Source: JAAOII01 sp965207945 (GTDB lineage Bacteria; Pseudomonadota; Gammaproteobacteria; CBDBNL01; JAAOII01). From it: a DNA stretch of 64,000 bases. Position 1 is the first letter of the stretch; every line of letters begins with the position of its first letter. The DNA lies in assembly GCA_965207945.1 (NCBI GenBank), contig OZ242303.1, positions 1,426,001-1,490,000 of the forward strand. Reading direction: 5' to 3'. This document shows positions 35,501 to 44,474 of the stretch, piece after piece. The notes beneath the pieces are model-generated. The model worked only from the letters and a program-made list of their open reading frames with translations, did not search any database and had not been told where the DNA came from. The position numbers and the translations under genes are program-made.

Positions 35501-36933
35501 CGCCAAGCAATTGGCAATAAAAGCACCACAAAAGTAAATACTTCCAAGCGTCCTATCAGCATTGCAAAAGAGAGGATGAGTTTCTTGCCGTTTCCCATGT
35601 CGGCATAATTAATCGCCGCATCTCCTAAAGCTGGTCCTAGGTTGTTAATTGTGGCTATGGTGGCAGACCAAGCAGTTAAATGGTCGGCGCCAGTTAGTAG
35701 CAGCAAGGACATAATTATAAAAAAACTAACCAGATAAATTGAGCAAAAGCCCCAGACCGCTTCCAATATTCTATCGGGGACAGTATTGCCACTAAGACGA
35801 ACATTGAATACGCCATGCGGATGCACCACCCTTTTACATTCACGGTGTCCTTGCTTTATTAACAGCAGGAACCTTATTGCTTTTACACCGCCGCCAGCAG
35901 AACCAGCGCAACAGCCAATTGAAGCAAAAGCAAACATAAAGAATAGGATATTTAACGAGAAGCCGTTGTAGTTATTAAGAGTGTAGCCAGTGGTGGTGAT
36001 AACCGATATTCCTTGGAATATGGTTGCTATTAGTGATGCGCCGTCGGTTATCTGCGGTAGCTGTAATAATGTTATGCCAAGTAAGGTTAGCACAATAAAT
36101 GAAACGAAAAATTTCCATTCAGGGTCCTGCCAATAGGGGACTAAACTCTTGCGATCCCATACATAAAAGTGCAAAGCAAAGTTCATTGATGCCAAGAACA
36201 TAAATAGAATTGCTACCAGCTGAATAGCTGGACTATCAAAATAACCAAAGTTCTCTTTATGAGGAGAAAAACCGCCAATGGAAACAGTAGAAAAACTGTG
36301 ATTAATTGCATCCATAAAATTCATGCCCGCCAGCATGTAAGCAAGAGTGCAGGCAACAGTTAGCACTATGTATATGCCCCATAATAACTTTGCGGTCTCG
36401 GTTATGCGGGGAGTAAGTTTGGTGTCTTTAACTGGACCTGGGATTTCTGTGCGATATAGCTGCATGCCTCCTACCCCCAAAACTGGAAGGACTGCAACAG
36501 CTAATAGGATAATTCCCATGCCACCAATCCATTGTAGAAATTGGCGATAGAATAATAGGGATACAGATAGGAGCTCGGTGTCTACCAAAATAGTGGAACC
36601 AGTGGTGGTGAGACCTGACATTGATTCAAACCAAGCATCAACAAAACTAAGTGGCTTGGCAGCAAATACAAAAGGTAAGGTGCCGCAGAATGCCAGGATT
36701 AGCCAAGATGATATAGTTATAATCATGCCGTCTCTGGTGCGCAGGTTTTTTTCATCACTGCTTGAAAAGGAACTAAAGATTAAACCTATTACTAAGATTA
36801 TGACTATTGATTTTACAAAAGAATACTGCGCCCCGTCTTGGTAGTACAAAGAAATAAGTAGCGGGATGGTTAATGATAGGGCAAATAGAATAATGAGTAT
36901 GCCCACCAAGCGAAAGATAATGCCTGTTTTCAT
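35497..36933 (-). CDS. trkH: TrkH-family potassium uptake protein
   Basis: Potassium-translocating membrane subunit of the Trk system. The 478 residues have four pore-like repeats with selectivity stretches such as SMSGLTTTGSTI, FSTVSIGGFSP, ISVITTTGYTLNNYN and TINNLGPAL, each with the filter glycine. The regulatory subunit TrkA is not in the window. It starts 35 bp after the ketoacyl-synthase gene on the same strand and may share its transcript. Confidence 0.93.
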   Translation of the reverse strand: MKTGIIFRLVGILIILFALSLTIPLLISLYYQDGAQYSFVKSIVIILVIGLIFSSFSSSDEKNLRTRDGMIITISSWLILAFCGTLPFVFAAKPLSFVDAWFESMSGLTTTGSTILVDTELLSVSLLFYRQFLQWIGGMGIILLAVAVLPVLGVGGMQLYRTEIPGPVKDTKLTPRITETAKLLWGIYIVLTVACTLAYMLAGMNFMDAINHSFSTVSIGGFSPHKENFGYFDSPAIQLVAILFMFLASMNFALHFYVWDRKSLVPYWQDPEWKFFVSFIVLTLLGITLLQLPQITDGASLIATIFQGISVITTTGYTLNNYNGFSLNILFFMFAFASIGCCAGSAGGGVKAIRFLLLIKQGHRECKRVVHPHGVFNVRLSGNTVPDRILEAVWGFCSIYLVSFFIIMSLLLLTGADHLTAWSATIATINNLGPALGDAAINYADMGNGKKLILSFAMLIGRLEVFTFVVLLLPIAWR

Positions 36934-36967
36934 TTTATTTTCATGTCGTTTTTATTTCGCTGGGCGG

Positions 36968-38749
36968 TTAATCCTTGAACTCAATGGGTGGGTAACCCTT
37001 AATCTCAATTCCTTTATGAGTTACGTGAATCTCGTTATCTCCAGTTGGGATGTCTGCCAATTGATAGCGCACCTTAAAATTGCCCGACTCTGCTTGACTT
37101 ATGTACTCGTTAATTCTTGCCAAAGTTTTTTCACGTTTAGGGATAGCTCGTTTAATTTTCTTGCTACCAACCAATTTTTTATACATTGCCTGTGCCTGCT
37201 GCGGCGACAAAAGTAGCGCAGTGGCATTATTGCCCCCAAATCCTTTCGCATTAATCAGGGCTACATCCATTGCTTCTACACCAATATCATTGTGTGCTAA
37301 ATTAAAGCGCAGGTTTTCAGTGGCAACATCCGTTGCAAGATGCTGGACGGTGCTTATACCAGGCAATATGCCGTGCTTCCAAAAACCAAGAGCGGTGCTG
37401 AGTTGGTCGCCGCCTGCAGTTGCCTGCGAGTGGCCAAGATATGATTTAATTGCCAGGACGTTCCAGTCCTTTATGCCAAACGCTGCAGCAACCGAAGATA
37501 GTATTTGTGATTCTGTTACGCGGTTTTGTGGGGTTGAGGTGCCGTGGGCATGAACATAAGATGATTTACGCAGAGTTTTACTCCCTAATAATTTTTCGGC
37601 GGCATAAGCTGCTTTGCCCATAGTAATGTAGTTGCCAGGACCAGGAGAAGAGATGGAACGTTTTGCCCCATCTGCGCTGATAAATACATCTGGCACTGCT
37701 CCATGGATTGTTGCTCCCAGGTTACAGGCAACTTCCTCTGATGCCAGAATTACAAATTGCGCCGATTCACCCATTACAAAGCCGGAATTATCACCAAATG
37801 GCAAACTCGCTTTGCTGAAGTCGGGGTTGTTGGGGTTATTGGGGTTGTTGGGATTATTAGAATTACCTTTGTCATTGATGGCGCCGCTAACATCAAGCTT
37901 TTTATCTGAAGTCATTGCCCCCATATTGTAAAAAGCACTCATTAACTGCGGCAGAATTGGCGCTTCGCTGGTGCCAACTACTGCCATACTTAATTCACCA
38001 GATTTTATATTATGAGCTGCCAAAGATAGATTGTAAAGAAAGGTGGCGCAAGCGCCACATTGATTACCTGTTTGCCCCAGATTATTAAGCACATAAGCAT
38101 TAACGAAGTCAGCGCTCATCTGCGGGTAACTAAATGGCAGCTGCTTAGTAATGGTTTTTACGCGGCGCAGCATTGAGGTTAGCACCCCGCCCATACCTGC
38201 TAAGTCCAACTGCCCAAGAGAATTACCGGCATATACTGCCAGCTTGTCGGGGGCAACTACTGAGCGAATAGTGGGGATATCCAAACCAGCAGAGTTGAGG
38301 GCATCATTGGCGGCAAACACTGCCATCTGTAAAGAACGGGGGTGATTATGAGATGTGTATAGTTTGCCTGGGTTGAATTCATCTGGCAAGGAAGCAGCAA
38401 AACTTATGGGGAATGATTCGGAGTTACCGTTGGTGCGGTAATAGGAAGTGGTCCGTGGGTCAAAATGATTTGTTTGGTTGATGGCACGAATGAAGAACCT
38501 GTCTGCCAAAGCGGCAGGGTCTTTGTTGATGGAGTGAGTGGCGCTTGATGAGGTAGCACTTGATGAAGTAGTGCTGGAAGATTTTGGGGATTCTTTCTGA
38601 CTCATCAGTAACTTATGCAGCGAATCGTATAGTTTCTTCCTTGCTGCAGTTGACAACTCTGGAGCTACTATGTTGCGGTATGCTTGGTCTGTAGACGATA
38701 TGCCGCCAGAGTTAATCCCGCCGTATCCTATTATTAATGGTAAATGCAT
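36968..38749 (-). CDS. Beta-ketoacyl synthase-like protein, long variant
   Basis: A condensing-enzyme (thiolase fold) protein of 593 residues, longer than FabF or FabB (about 410). The catalytic triad is present: Cys in CGACATFLYN, His in HAHGTSTPQNRVTE and His in KSYLGHSQATAGG. Extras are a Ser/Thr-rich N-terminal insert (about residues 54-72), an Asn-Pro repeat NNPNNPNNP (DNA 37826-37860) and about 80 residues after the domain. It is not next to fab genes but precedes trkH. It could serve an unusual fatty acid or polyketide-like pathway; substrate unknown. Confidence 0.8.
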   Translation of the reverse strand: MHLPLIIGYGGINSGGISSTDQAYRNIVAPELSTAARKKLYDSLHKLLMSQKESPKSSSTTSSSATSSSATHSINKDPAALADRFFIRAINQTNHFDPRTTSYYRTNGNSESFPISFAASLPDEFNPGKLYTSHNHPRSLQMAVFAANDALNSAGLDIPTIRSVVAPDKLAVYAGNSLGQLDLAGMGGVLTSMLRRVKTITKQLPFSYPQMSADFVNAYVLNNLGQTGNQCGACATFLYNLSLAAHNIKSGELSMAVVGTSEAPILPQLMSAFYNMGAMTSDKKLDVSGAINDKGNSNNPNNPNNPNNPDFSKASLPFGDNSGFVMGESAQFVILASEEVACNLGATIHGAVPDVFISADGAKRSISSPGPGNYITMGKAAYAAEKLLGSKTLRKSSYVHAHGTSTPQNRVTESQILSSVAAAFGIKDWNVLAIKSYLGHSQATAGGDQLSTALGFWKHGILPGISTVQHLATDVATENLRFNLAHNDIGVEAMDVALINAKGFGGNNATALLLSPQQAQAMYKKLVGSKKIKRAIPKREKTLARINEYISQAESGNFKVRYQLADIPTGDNEIHVTHKGIEIKGYPPIEFKD

Positions 38750-38881
38750 TATTGATTAATCCGCTTTGTGGTAATTCATAGTATTATTTTAGGGAAATAT
38801 TTTATATTGTTTTATATTGTTTTATAATATAGCTGAGTGGGGAGAAACCCTCTCTCTAAAAAGGGGATTATTAGATTTGTT

Positions 38882-38954
<73 letters not shown>

Positions 38955-39039
38955 TAATTATACTGGATACTTTTCTGGATGCTTATATTCGTGCTTGTGT
39001 TTATGGTCATATACATATCTTCTTTTCTTTCTCTCCTAT

Positions 39040-40221
39040 TTATTGTCCTCTATGCTGCACGCTTGAAACCAAACGTTCAACAATCTCTACCAGGGGAATA
39101 CCCGCGTGTGTAAGCAGTTTGGGATACATGCTAATTGCGGTAAAGCCAGGAATGGTCTGAACTTCGTTTACCACTATACGGCTTGTCTCTGGCTGGCTAT
39201 CAGCCAAGAATATATCCAATCTCATAATGTTGCGGCACTCTAAAATTTTAAATGTCTTAATGGCAATTTGTTTAATCTTATCCACCACTTCAGCAGAGCA
39301 CTTTGCAGGTACTTCCAATTTTGCTCCTTGTGGGTCATTATACTTGGCATCATAATCATAAAAGTAATGCTTGCCAGTGACTATTATTTCCCCGGGTAGC
39401 GAAACCGTTATGCCGCTTGTATCCTCCAATACCGAGCATTCCATTTCCCTACCTTGAATATGCTCTTCTAAGATAACCTTGCTGTCAAGCTTAAATGCCT
39501 CTTGCACTGCATTAGTAAAATCTGTGGCAGTTGTTACCCGTTGAATTCCCAGAGATGAACCGAGATTTGCTGGCTTTACCCAAAAAGGCGTTGAGAGTTC
39601 TGCAACGGCGCTTTTATAAGTGCTGGCATATACTTGCTCCTTATCTACGCTTGTTTGAGGATATTCGTCACTTCTAATAGTAATATGTTCAGCAGTATCA
39701 ATGCCAGCTTGGATTAATAACCTTTTGGTTATATCCTTGTCATTAGTGATAGCTGAGGCGGTGACTCCGCCACCTATGTATGGAATGGCACAGGAGTCCA
39801 GTGCCCCTTGAATTTTGCCATCTTCACCATAGATGCCGTGCAAAACAGGAAACACCATATCTACTGGAATACTCTTGGCGTCAAGTTGTAGCCCCTTTGC
39901 CGTGCCGCCGCCTGGAACTATGGATATCCTGCCTAAAGAAACGTTTTCCTTTGCTGTGCTTGTATCGGGTGTGTCAGTGGAGGGCGAAGGCAAAGAATTG
40001 GAGGAATTGGAGGGACTGGAAGGATTGGGGATATCTGGGGATGCTACTGAGGGCATAAGATGCCAGGAACCTTGTTTATCAATACATATAAAAATGCACT
40101 CATAGCCGGCCTGTTGCAAAGCATCTGCCACCGCAGTAGCTGAAAGAACCGAGATGTTATGCTCTACTGATTGTCCGCCAAACAATAAAGCCACTCTTAT
40201 TCCTTTTCTGTCTTTACTCAT
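39040..40221 (-). CDS. ddl: D-alanine--D-alanine ligase
   Basis: ATP-grasp enzyme making the D-Ala-D-Ala dipeptide for peptidoglycan. The 393 residues show VALLFGGQSVEHNISVLSA at the start, PVLHGIYGEDGKIQG, KPANLGSSLGIQRV, EEHIQGREMECSVLE, the metal-binding DIFLADSQ and VNEVQTIPGFTAISMYP. A Ser/Pro/Asn-rich insert (about residues 60-92) comes from a ggattgg-type DNA repeat near 39990-40028. In most gammaproteobacteria ddl lies in the dcw cluster before ftsQ; here it stands alone. A TATAAT about 50 nt upstream suggests a normal leader. Confidence 0.95.
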   Translation of the reverse strand: MSKDRKGIRVALLFGGQSVEHNISVLSATAVADALQQAGYECIFICIDKQGSWHLMPSVASPDIPNPSSPSNSSNSLPSPSTDTPDTSTAKENVSLGRISIVPGGGTAKGLQLDAKSIPVDMVFPVLHGIYGEDGKIQGALDSCAIPYIGGGVTASAITNDKDITKRLLIQAGIDTAEHITIRSDEYPQTSVDKEQVYASTYKSAVAELSTPFWVKPANLGSSLGIQRVTTATDFTNAVQEAFKLDSKVILEEHIQGREMECSVLEDTSGITVSLPGEIIVTGKHYFYDYDAKYNDPQGAKLEVPAKCSAEVVDKIKQIAIKTFKILECRNIMRLDIFLADSQPETSRIVVNEVQTIPGFTAISMYPKLLTHAGIPLVEIVERLVSSVQHRGQ

Positions 40222-40377
40222 TCTGCTACTGGTAGATTAGTTGGTTAGTTGATTAGTAAACACTATAGTGATTATAAAACAAAATTTAGTAAAGAGAGGC
40301 GCAAGCATCAAACTAATATAAGGAGAAGCATGCTCTATCCGTTGGGTGAGACGCAGATCTAACCAAAAATGTTTTAT

Positions 40378-40406
40378 TTGGCAGGTTAGCAAAAATATTC
40401 TATAAT
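40378..40406 (+). promoter_or_regulatory. aroK promoter
   Basis: TTGGCA (40378-40383), exact 17-bp spacer, TATAAT (40401-40406), then 9 nt to the ATG at 40416. Predicted transcription start at 40413-40414 leaves a leader of two or three nucleotides, without room for a ribosome-binding site. Confidence 0.65.
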
Positions 40407-40415
40407 CTGTTGACT

Positions 40416-40943
40416 ATGGGTAAAGGTAAATATAAACATATAATTCTTGCTGGCATGCCAGCAAGCGGGAAAAGTTCTGTAGGGGCTTTGCTGGCTGATA
40501 AGCTGGGGCGCGATTTCTATGATACAGATGCTATGTTGGAACAAGAACACAATATGGACATATCTGCTATCTTTGCGAGTAAAGGAGAAAGAATATTCCG
40601 CAAGTATGAGTCAAATACGTTGCGACGCACCCTAACTTATGAGCCAGCTGTTATAGCGTTGGGAGGAGGAGCAGTGTTAGCAAGCGATAACCGCAAAGTT
40701 ATGCAAGACGGCAATCTAATAATATATCTGCGCGCTTCAGTTGCAACTTTAGTTAAAAATCTGGGGGATAATAATAATCGTCCACTGATTAAACCTCAGC
40801 ATAATAAAGAGGAGCAGCTAAGAGGAATGCTTGAGGTGCGCGAGGATATATATCAAGATTGCGCAGATATTGTGGTTGCAGTTGATGGTATAAGCGCAGA
40901 AGATGTTGCAGTCGTTATTGAGAATGAAATTGAAAAAATATAA
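40416..40943 (+). CDS. aroK: Shikimate kinase
   Basis: Phosphorylates shikimate in aromatic amino acid synthesis. The 175 residues have the P-loop AGMPASGKSSVG near the start, the DTDAMLEQE substrate motif, GERIFRKYE and the glycine-rich IALGGGAVL, then the lid segment RPLIKPQH. The ATG at 40416 is set by the promoter; an in-frame TTG six bases earlier lies before the predicted transcription start. aroB, the usual partner, is not adjacent. Convergent with rpoH. Confidence 0.93.
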   Translation: MGKGKYKHIILAGMPASGKSSVGALLADKLGRDFYDTDAMLEQEHNMDISAIFASKGERIFRKYESNTLRRTLTYEPAVIALGGGAVLASDNRKVMQDGNLIIYLRASVATLVKNLGDNNNRPLIKPQHNKEEQLRGMLEVREDIYQDCADIVVAVDGISAEDVAVVIENEIEKI

Positions 40944-41010
40944 CCTTTTCTGTTGCAGGTAGCATAAACTTACCAGCGATGGATGCGCGTGGATTTGCGC
41001 TATGGGGGGA

Positions 41011-41871
41011 TTATGCGTCGTGTAGCTCTTTAAGGTGTCTTCTAACTTTTTGGAAAGCCAACTGTTCTATTTGCCGCACACGCTCTGTTGATACCCCAAA
41101 CTCTTTAGATAAAACTTGTAATGTGGTTTTTTGTGGCGCTAACCATCTTGCCTTAACTATCCTTTTGCTACGCTCGTCCAATTCACTAATCCCGATGGAT
41201 AATGCCTGATGAAGTTTCTCTTTCCATTCATCATCTTCCGCTAACATTGCCGGATTCATGCTATTATCAGCAAGATAAGTTGAAGGCGACTTTGGCGACT
41301 CGTCATCATCGTTATCGTCATAATCAAAGGAAACATCCGAGGCAGTTAGGCGGCTTTCCATTTCTCTGACTTCCGAAACCTTTACGTTTAAGTCCTTAGC
41401 TACTGCGCTGATTTCGGATTCAGTCATCCAAGCAAGCCGTTTTTTGCTGCTGCGTAGATTAAAGAAAAGTTTGCGTTGCGGCTTGGTGGTGGCAACTTTT
41501 ACTATGCGCCAATTCTGTAGGATATATTCATGAATTTCAGCGCGAATCCAGTAAACTGCAAAAGTTATTAGCCGAACTCCACGATGGGGGTCAAATCTTT
41601 TGACTGCTTTCATTAAACCTACGTTTCCTTCCTGTATGAGGTCACTTAATGGCAATCCGTACCCGCCATAAGAGCGCGCAATATAAACAACAAATCTAAG
41701 ATGCGCCATAATCAATGCTTGGGCTGAGTTTAAGTCATCCTCTTCAACAAATTTGAGAGCGAGCTTTTGCTCCTCCATCGGAGATAATATCTCAATATTC
41801 TTAATGAAAGAAAGATATGATTGAAGATTCTGTCCAGGAGTCGCCGCAACTGGTAGTAGTGACCTAGCCAT
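41011..41871 (-). CDS. rpoH: RNA polymerase heat-shock sigma factor (sigma-32)
   Basis: Sigma factor directing heat-shock transcription. The 286 residues show region 2 (LRFVVYIARSYGGYGLPLSDLIQEGNVGLMKAVKRFDP), the RpoH-specific box QRKLFFNLR after WRIVKVATTK, and region 4 with TLQVLSKEFGVSTERVRQIE. An acidic insert DYDDNDDDE is slightly enlarged. TATAAT (41880-41885) ends 8 nt before the ATG, so a leaderless message is predicted. E. coli rpoH translation is controlled by 5' mRNA structure including leader; a leaderless mRNA would need another mode. A cluster of short repeats lies just upstream. Confidence 0.93.
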   Translation of the reverse strand: MARSLLPVAATPGQNLQSYLSFIKNIEILSPMEEQKLALKFVEEDDLNSAQALIMAHLRFVVYIARSYGGYGLPLSDLIQEGNVGLMKAVKRFDPHRGVRLITFAVYWIRAEIHEYILQNWRIVKVATTKPQRKLFFNLRSSKKRLAWMTESEISAVAKDLNVKVSEVREMESRLTASDVSFDYDDNDDDESPKSPSTYLADNSMNPAMLAEDDEWKEKLHQALSIGISELDERSKRIVKARWLAPQKTTLQVLSKEFGVSTERVRQIEQLAFQKVRRHLKELHDA

Positions 41872-41894
41872 TGCTAAGAATTATACCTCTTTGA

Positions 41895-41965
41895 TTGCAA
41901 GCTGATTGATTGTGCTTTAATTGGTTGTGCTTTAATTGGTTGCAAGAATTGGTTGCAAGCTGATT
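41895..41965. repeat. Tandem repeat cluster upstream of rpoH
   Basis: Two perfect abutting copies of ttgtgctttaattgg (41910-41924, 41925-41939), flanked by copies of ttgcaagctgatt beginning at 41895 and 41953. They lie between tRNA-Asn and rpoH, in the region where rpoH promoter elements or activator sites would be. Confidence 0.65.
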
Positions 41966-42006
41966 TATTGCAAACTGGTTGTAAGTTTAGATATTCCATA
42001 AATAAG

Positions 42007-42082
42007 TGGCTCCTCGAGCAGGACTCGAACCTGCGACAAATTGGTTAACAGCCAACTGCTCTACCAACTGAGCTATCGAGGA
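42007..42082 (-). tRNA. tRNA-Asn (GTT)
   Basis: A 76-nt tRNA on the minus strand including encoded CCA. Acceptor TCCTCGA pairs with TCGAGGA, D-arm AGCTCAGTTGGTAGAGC, anticodon loop CTGTTAA giving GTT, T-arm GCAGGTTCGAGTCCTGC, discriminator G then CCA. It differs from the leucine and alanine tRNAs of this window, which lack encoded CCA. Confidence 0.96.
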
Positions 42083-42202
42083 ACCTGATAATCATACAAT
42101 TATTATAAGGATTAATTGTAGAAATTAATGTTAAATAAAAAGTTTATTGCAAGTAACGAGCTGATATTAGGTGCCTGATATGAGGCGAGCGCGCCCCTGC
42201 CC

Positions 42203-43300
42203 CTATAATCGGTATTGTTGGTATGCCTCTTCATATTGTGGAAACATTATAAACATTGCGCGCTCTAGTTTGTATATTCTATCTACTAACTCATTATTGC
42301 TGTAGTAGCTATCATAAGCACCCTTAGTGGAAACATTAAGTGGCGGCATTTCTTTGATGAAGTTTATGTCGTGCGGTGGATAGCCCTGTTGCAGTAAAAA
42401 ATCATAAGTATCTTGGTTAAGATTAGCCGTCTGCATAAAGTTTATGTTATTTAGCTCTTTTTTATATTCGCCACTGTTGAAGTATTCAAGATATTCTTTT
42501 TCATTTAAGTTCATTACCTCCAAAGGATTGCGGAAAAAAAACCACAAGAATAAGAAGGATTGTAGTCCTATATGTTGCGGCGCTTGTGTGGCGGCAGATG
42601 ACTTAGCAAGCCGAGAAAATTCATCGGAAGATACATCGGAAAATACATCGGAAAATACATCGGAAAATACATCAACAGGATATTGGTATCTGTCTATTCC
42701 GCTGTTAGCTGCCATAGCGGCAGTGTAGCTTTTATAATAAATTGCTTGCGTTTCCATCATCTGCTTGTCGCAATAACGACTAAAGTTGTTGAAGTCGCCA
42801 ACCTTATGGCATATTTGAGCGGCATGAATGTTATTGGGGCGGCGATTCTTGTAATAGTTGAAACGAGAAATATGCCAGCGGAATGGGTTATTTATACAGC
42901 CCAGAATTGGAAGATTAGCAAGCGATGCAGGCAACTGAGAACGGCGCGAATGAACTAAAAACATTACTAATGGTTTGGAAGGAGGCAATAGTTTAGTGAA
43001 AGATGCTATTTTGAGAAGCAAACGAGATATTATTTTTCTTTTATAAGGTGATTTGCCAAAGGACGCAAGAGTAAAATCATGTAGCTCGCTGTGGCTGTAC
43101 TCTGAAGTTGCTAAAGGATAGATTAATCTCTCCATCCGTTGTCTTGTAGCGGGAAAGATTTTCATGATAATGGTAATTATCTTGCCTAATGGCGAACCAC
43201 TTAAAAACATATTAAGATGGGCGCGCAGTAGAACACTGCGCATCCAAGTGCCACCTGTTTTGGGCAGATGAATAAAAATAAATTTGTCTGTAATCCTCAT
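42203..43300 (-). CDS. Sulfotransferase-like protein, paralogue A
   Basis: P-loop protein resembling PAPS-dependent sulfotransferases. The N-terminal FIFIHLPKTGGTWMRSVL matches the 5'-phosphosulfate loop. The segment NNPFRWHISRFNYYKNRR matches the 3'-phosphate region, keeping the serine but with Asn where Arg is usual. The start is ATG 43300 (365 residues), aligning with the start of its paralogue; the GTG at 43309 is less likely. TATAAT (43312-43317) ends 11 nt upstream. A VFSD repeat lies near residue 220. The gene is divergent from paralogue B, with shared C-terminal block VDRIYKLERAMFIMFPQYEE. Substrate unknown; surface glycan or lipid sulfation is possible. Confidence 0.72.
   Translation of the reverse strand: MRITDKFIFIHLPKTGGTWMRSVLLRAHLNMFLSGSPLGKIITIIMKIFPATRQRMERLIYPLATSEYSHSELHDFTLASFGKSPYKRKIISRLLLKIASFTKLLPPSKPLVMFLVHSRRSQLPASLANLPILGCINNPFRWHISRFNYYKNRRPNNIHAAQICHKVGDFNNFSRYCDKQMMETQAIYYKSYTAAMAANSGIDRYQYPVDVFSDVFSDVFSDVSSDEFSRLAKSSAATQAPQHIGLQSFLFLWFFFRNPLEVMNLNEKEYLEYFNSGEYKKELNNINFMQTANLNQDTYDFLLQQGYPPHDINFIKEMPPLNVSTKGAYDSYYSNNELVDRIYKLERAMFIMFPQYEEAYQQYRL
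42631..42673. repeat. 12-bp in-frame tandem repeat inside paralogue A
   Basis: The unit atacatcggaaa occurs three times in full (42631-42642, 42643-42654, 42655-42666) with a partial fourth, encoding VFSD repeats. The period is a multiple of three, so copy-number change would alter length without frameshift. Confidence 0.8.
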
Positions 43301-43391
43301 ATTACTCACTAATTATATAGGACTATAAAGATTATCAACTAACATACTTGCATAAACAAGCATATAATTCTATTAATCAGTAACTGAAACC

Positions 43392-44459
43392 ATGATAATT
43401 ACCCGTAGATTTGTTTTTATTCATCTGCCTAAGAGCGCAGGTATGTGGGCGCATAAAGCCATTGAGCAAGCGCACTTAAATTTGTTTTTTCGTAAGACAC
43501 CATTAGGGGAAATTCTATTCACTCTTGGCAAGCACCTACCCTTTGCCTTTGCTCGCCAGACAATATATAAAATAGCCAAGCGTCTAGTTATTTTTAACTA
43601 TAGGTATTATGATATCAGTAATCTTTCTATTAAGAACTATCATGATCCTCTGGGTAGCTCTAAGATAAAATGGTTCATCTTTTTTGCCCAAGGAATGCAT
43701 CTGTTGGATGTTAAATATGAAACCATGCTGCGCCTACAACGTCATACCAGGTACGCGCAACTGCCAGAGTTCTTTCAAGAGCTGCCGATATTGGCGGCTA
43801 TACGCGACCCTTTTAGCTGGCATGTCTCGCGCTATAACTATTATAAGGAACAAGAGAGTAAGCAGATTATAGGCAGCGGGAACAGCGCTCAAAGCTTTAT
43901 TAAAATTTTAGGCGATAATATTGATTTTGACCAATACTGCTCAAACAAGATGATGAAATTACAGGATTTCTTTTATCAAGGGTATAACAACTATATCAAA
44001 AATCAAAAGGATGGTGAAGAGGTGCCGCAATATCATGATGAGCTGATAGATTTTTATAATCCCGCTGATAATAATTGCCCGCCCGCCAAACACTATGGGT
44101 TAATGACCTTAAGATTTATTCAGCTATTTTTCAAACGTCCGCTTGATGTTGTGAACCTGCCACCAGCTGAGTTTGAACAATACTTTATAGATGGCAAGTA
44201 TAAGGATAATTTGAAGAATATTACTTTTTTGCAACAGGACAAGATAAACCAACAGCTGTATGATTATATGATTAAGCTACGTTATGAAGCGCAAGACCTG
44301 CAGCATATTAAGGACTTACCGCCAGAAAATGTGTCCACAGAGAAGCCCTATAAAAGCTTTTATACTTCTAAGAATATGGTGGATAGAATATATAAACTGG
44401 AACGGGCAATTTTTATAATGTTTCCTCAGTATGAGGAGGTGTATAAACTGTATAAATAG
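43392..44459 (+). CDS. Sulfotransferase-like protein, paralogue B
   Basis: A 355-residue paralogue of the divergent gene 91 bp away. N-terminal FVFIHLPKSAGMWAHKAI corresponds to the phosphosulfate loop, but the usual Thr/Ser after the glycine is Met. The 3'-phosphate motif IRDPFSWHVSRYNYYK keeps both Arg and Ser. The C-terminal block MVDRIYKLERAIFIMFPQYEEVYKLYK is nearly the same as in paralogue A. So each paralogue lacks one cofactor residue that the other retains. TATAAT at 43363-43368 is 23 nt before the ATG, giving a short leader. The stop lies 15 bp from the end of convergent hsdR. Confidence 0.72.
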   Translation: MIITRRFVFIHLPKSAGMWAHKAIEQAHLNLFFRKTPLGEILFTLGKHLPFAFARQTIYKIAKRLVIFNYRYYDISNLSIKNYHDPLGSSKIKWFIFFAQGMHLLDVKYETMLRLQRHTRYAQLPEFFQELPILAAIRDPFSWHVSRYNYYKEQESKQIIGSGNSAQSFIKILGDNIDFDQYCSNKMMKLQDFFYQGYNNYIKNQKDGEEVPQYHDELIDFYNPADNNCPPAKHYGLMTLRFIQLFFKRPLDVVNLPPAEFEQYFIDGKYKDNLKNITFLQQDKINQQLYDYMIKLRYEAQDLQHIKDLPPENVSTEKPYKSFYTSKNMVDRIYKLERAIFIMFPQYEEVYKLYK

Positions 44460-44474
44460 CTTCTCAGTTTGATA

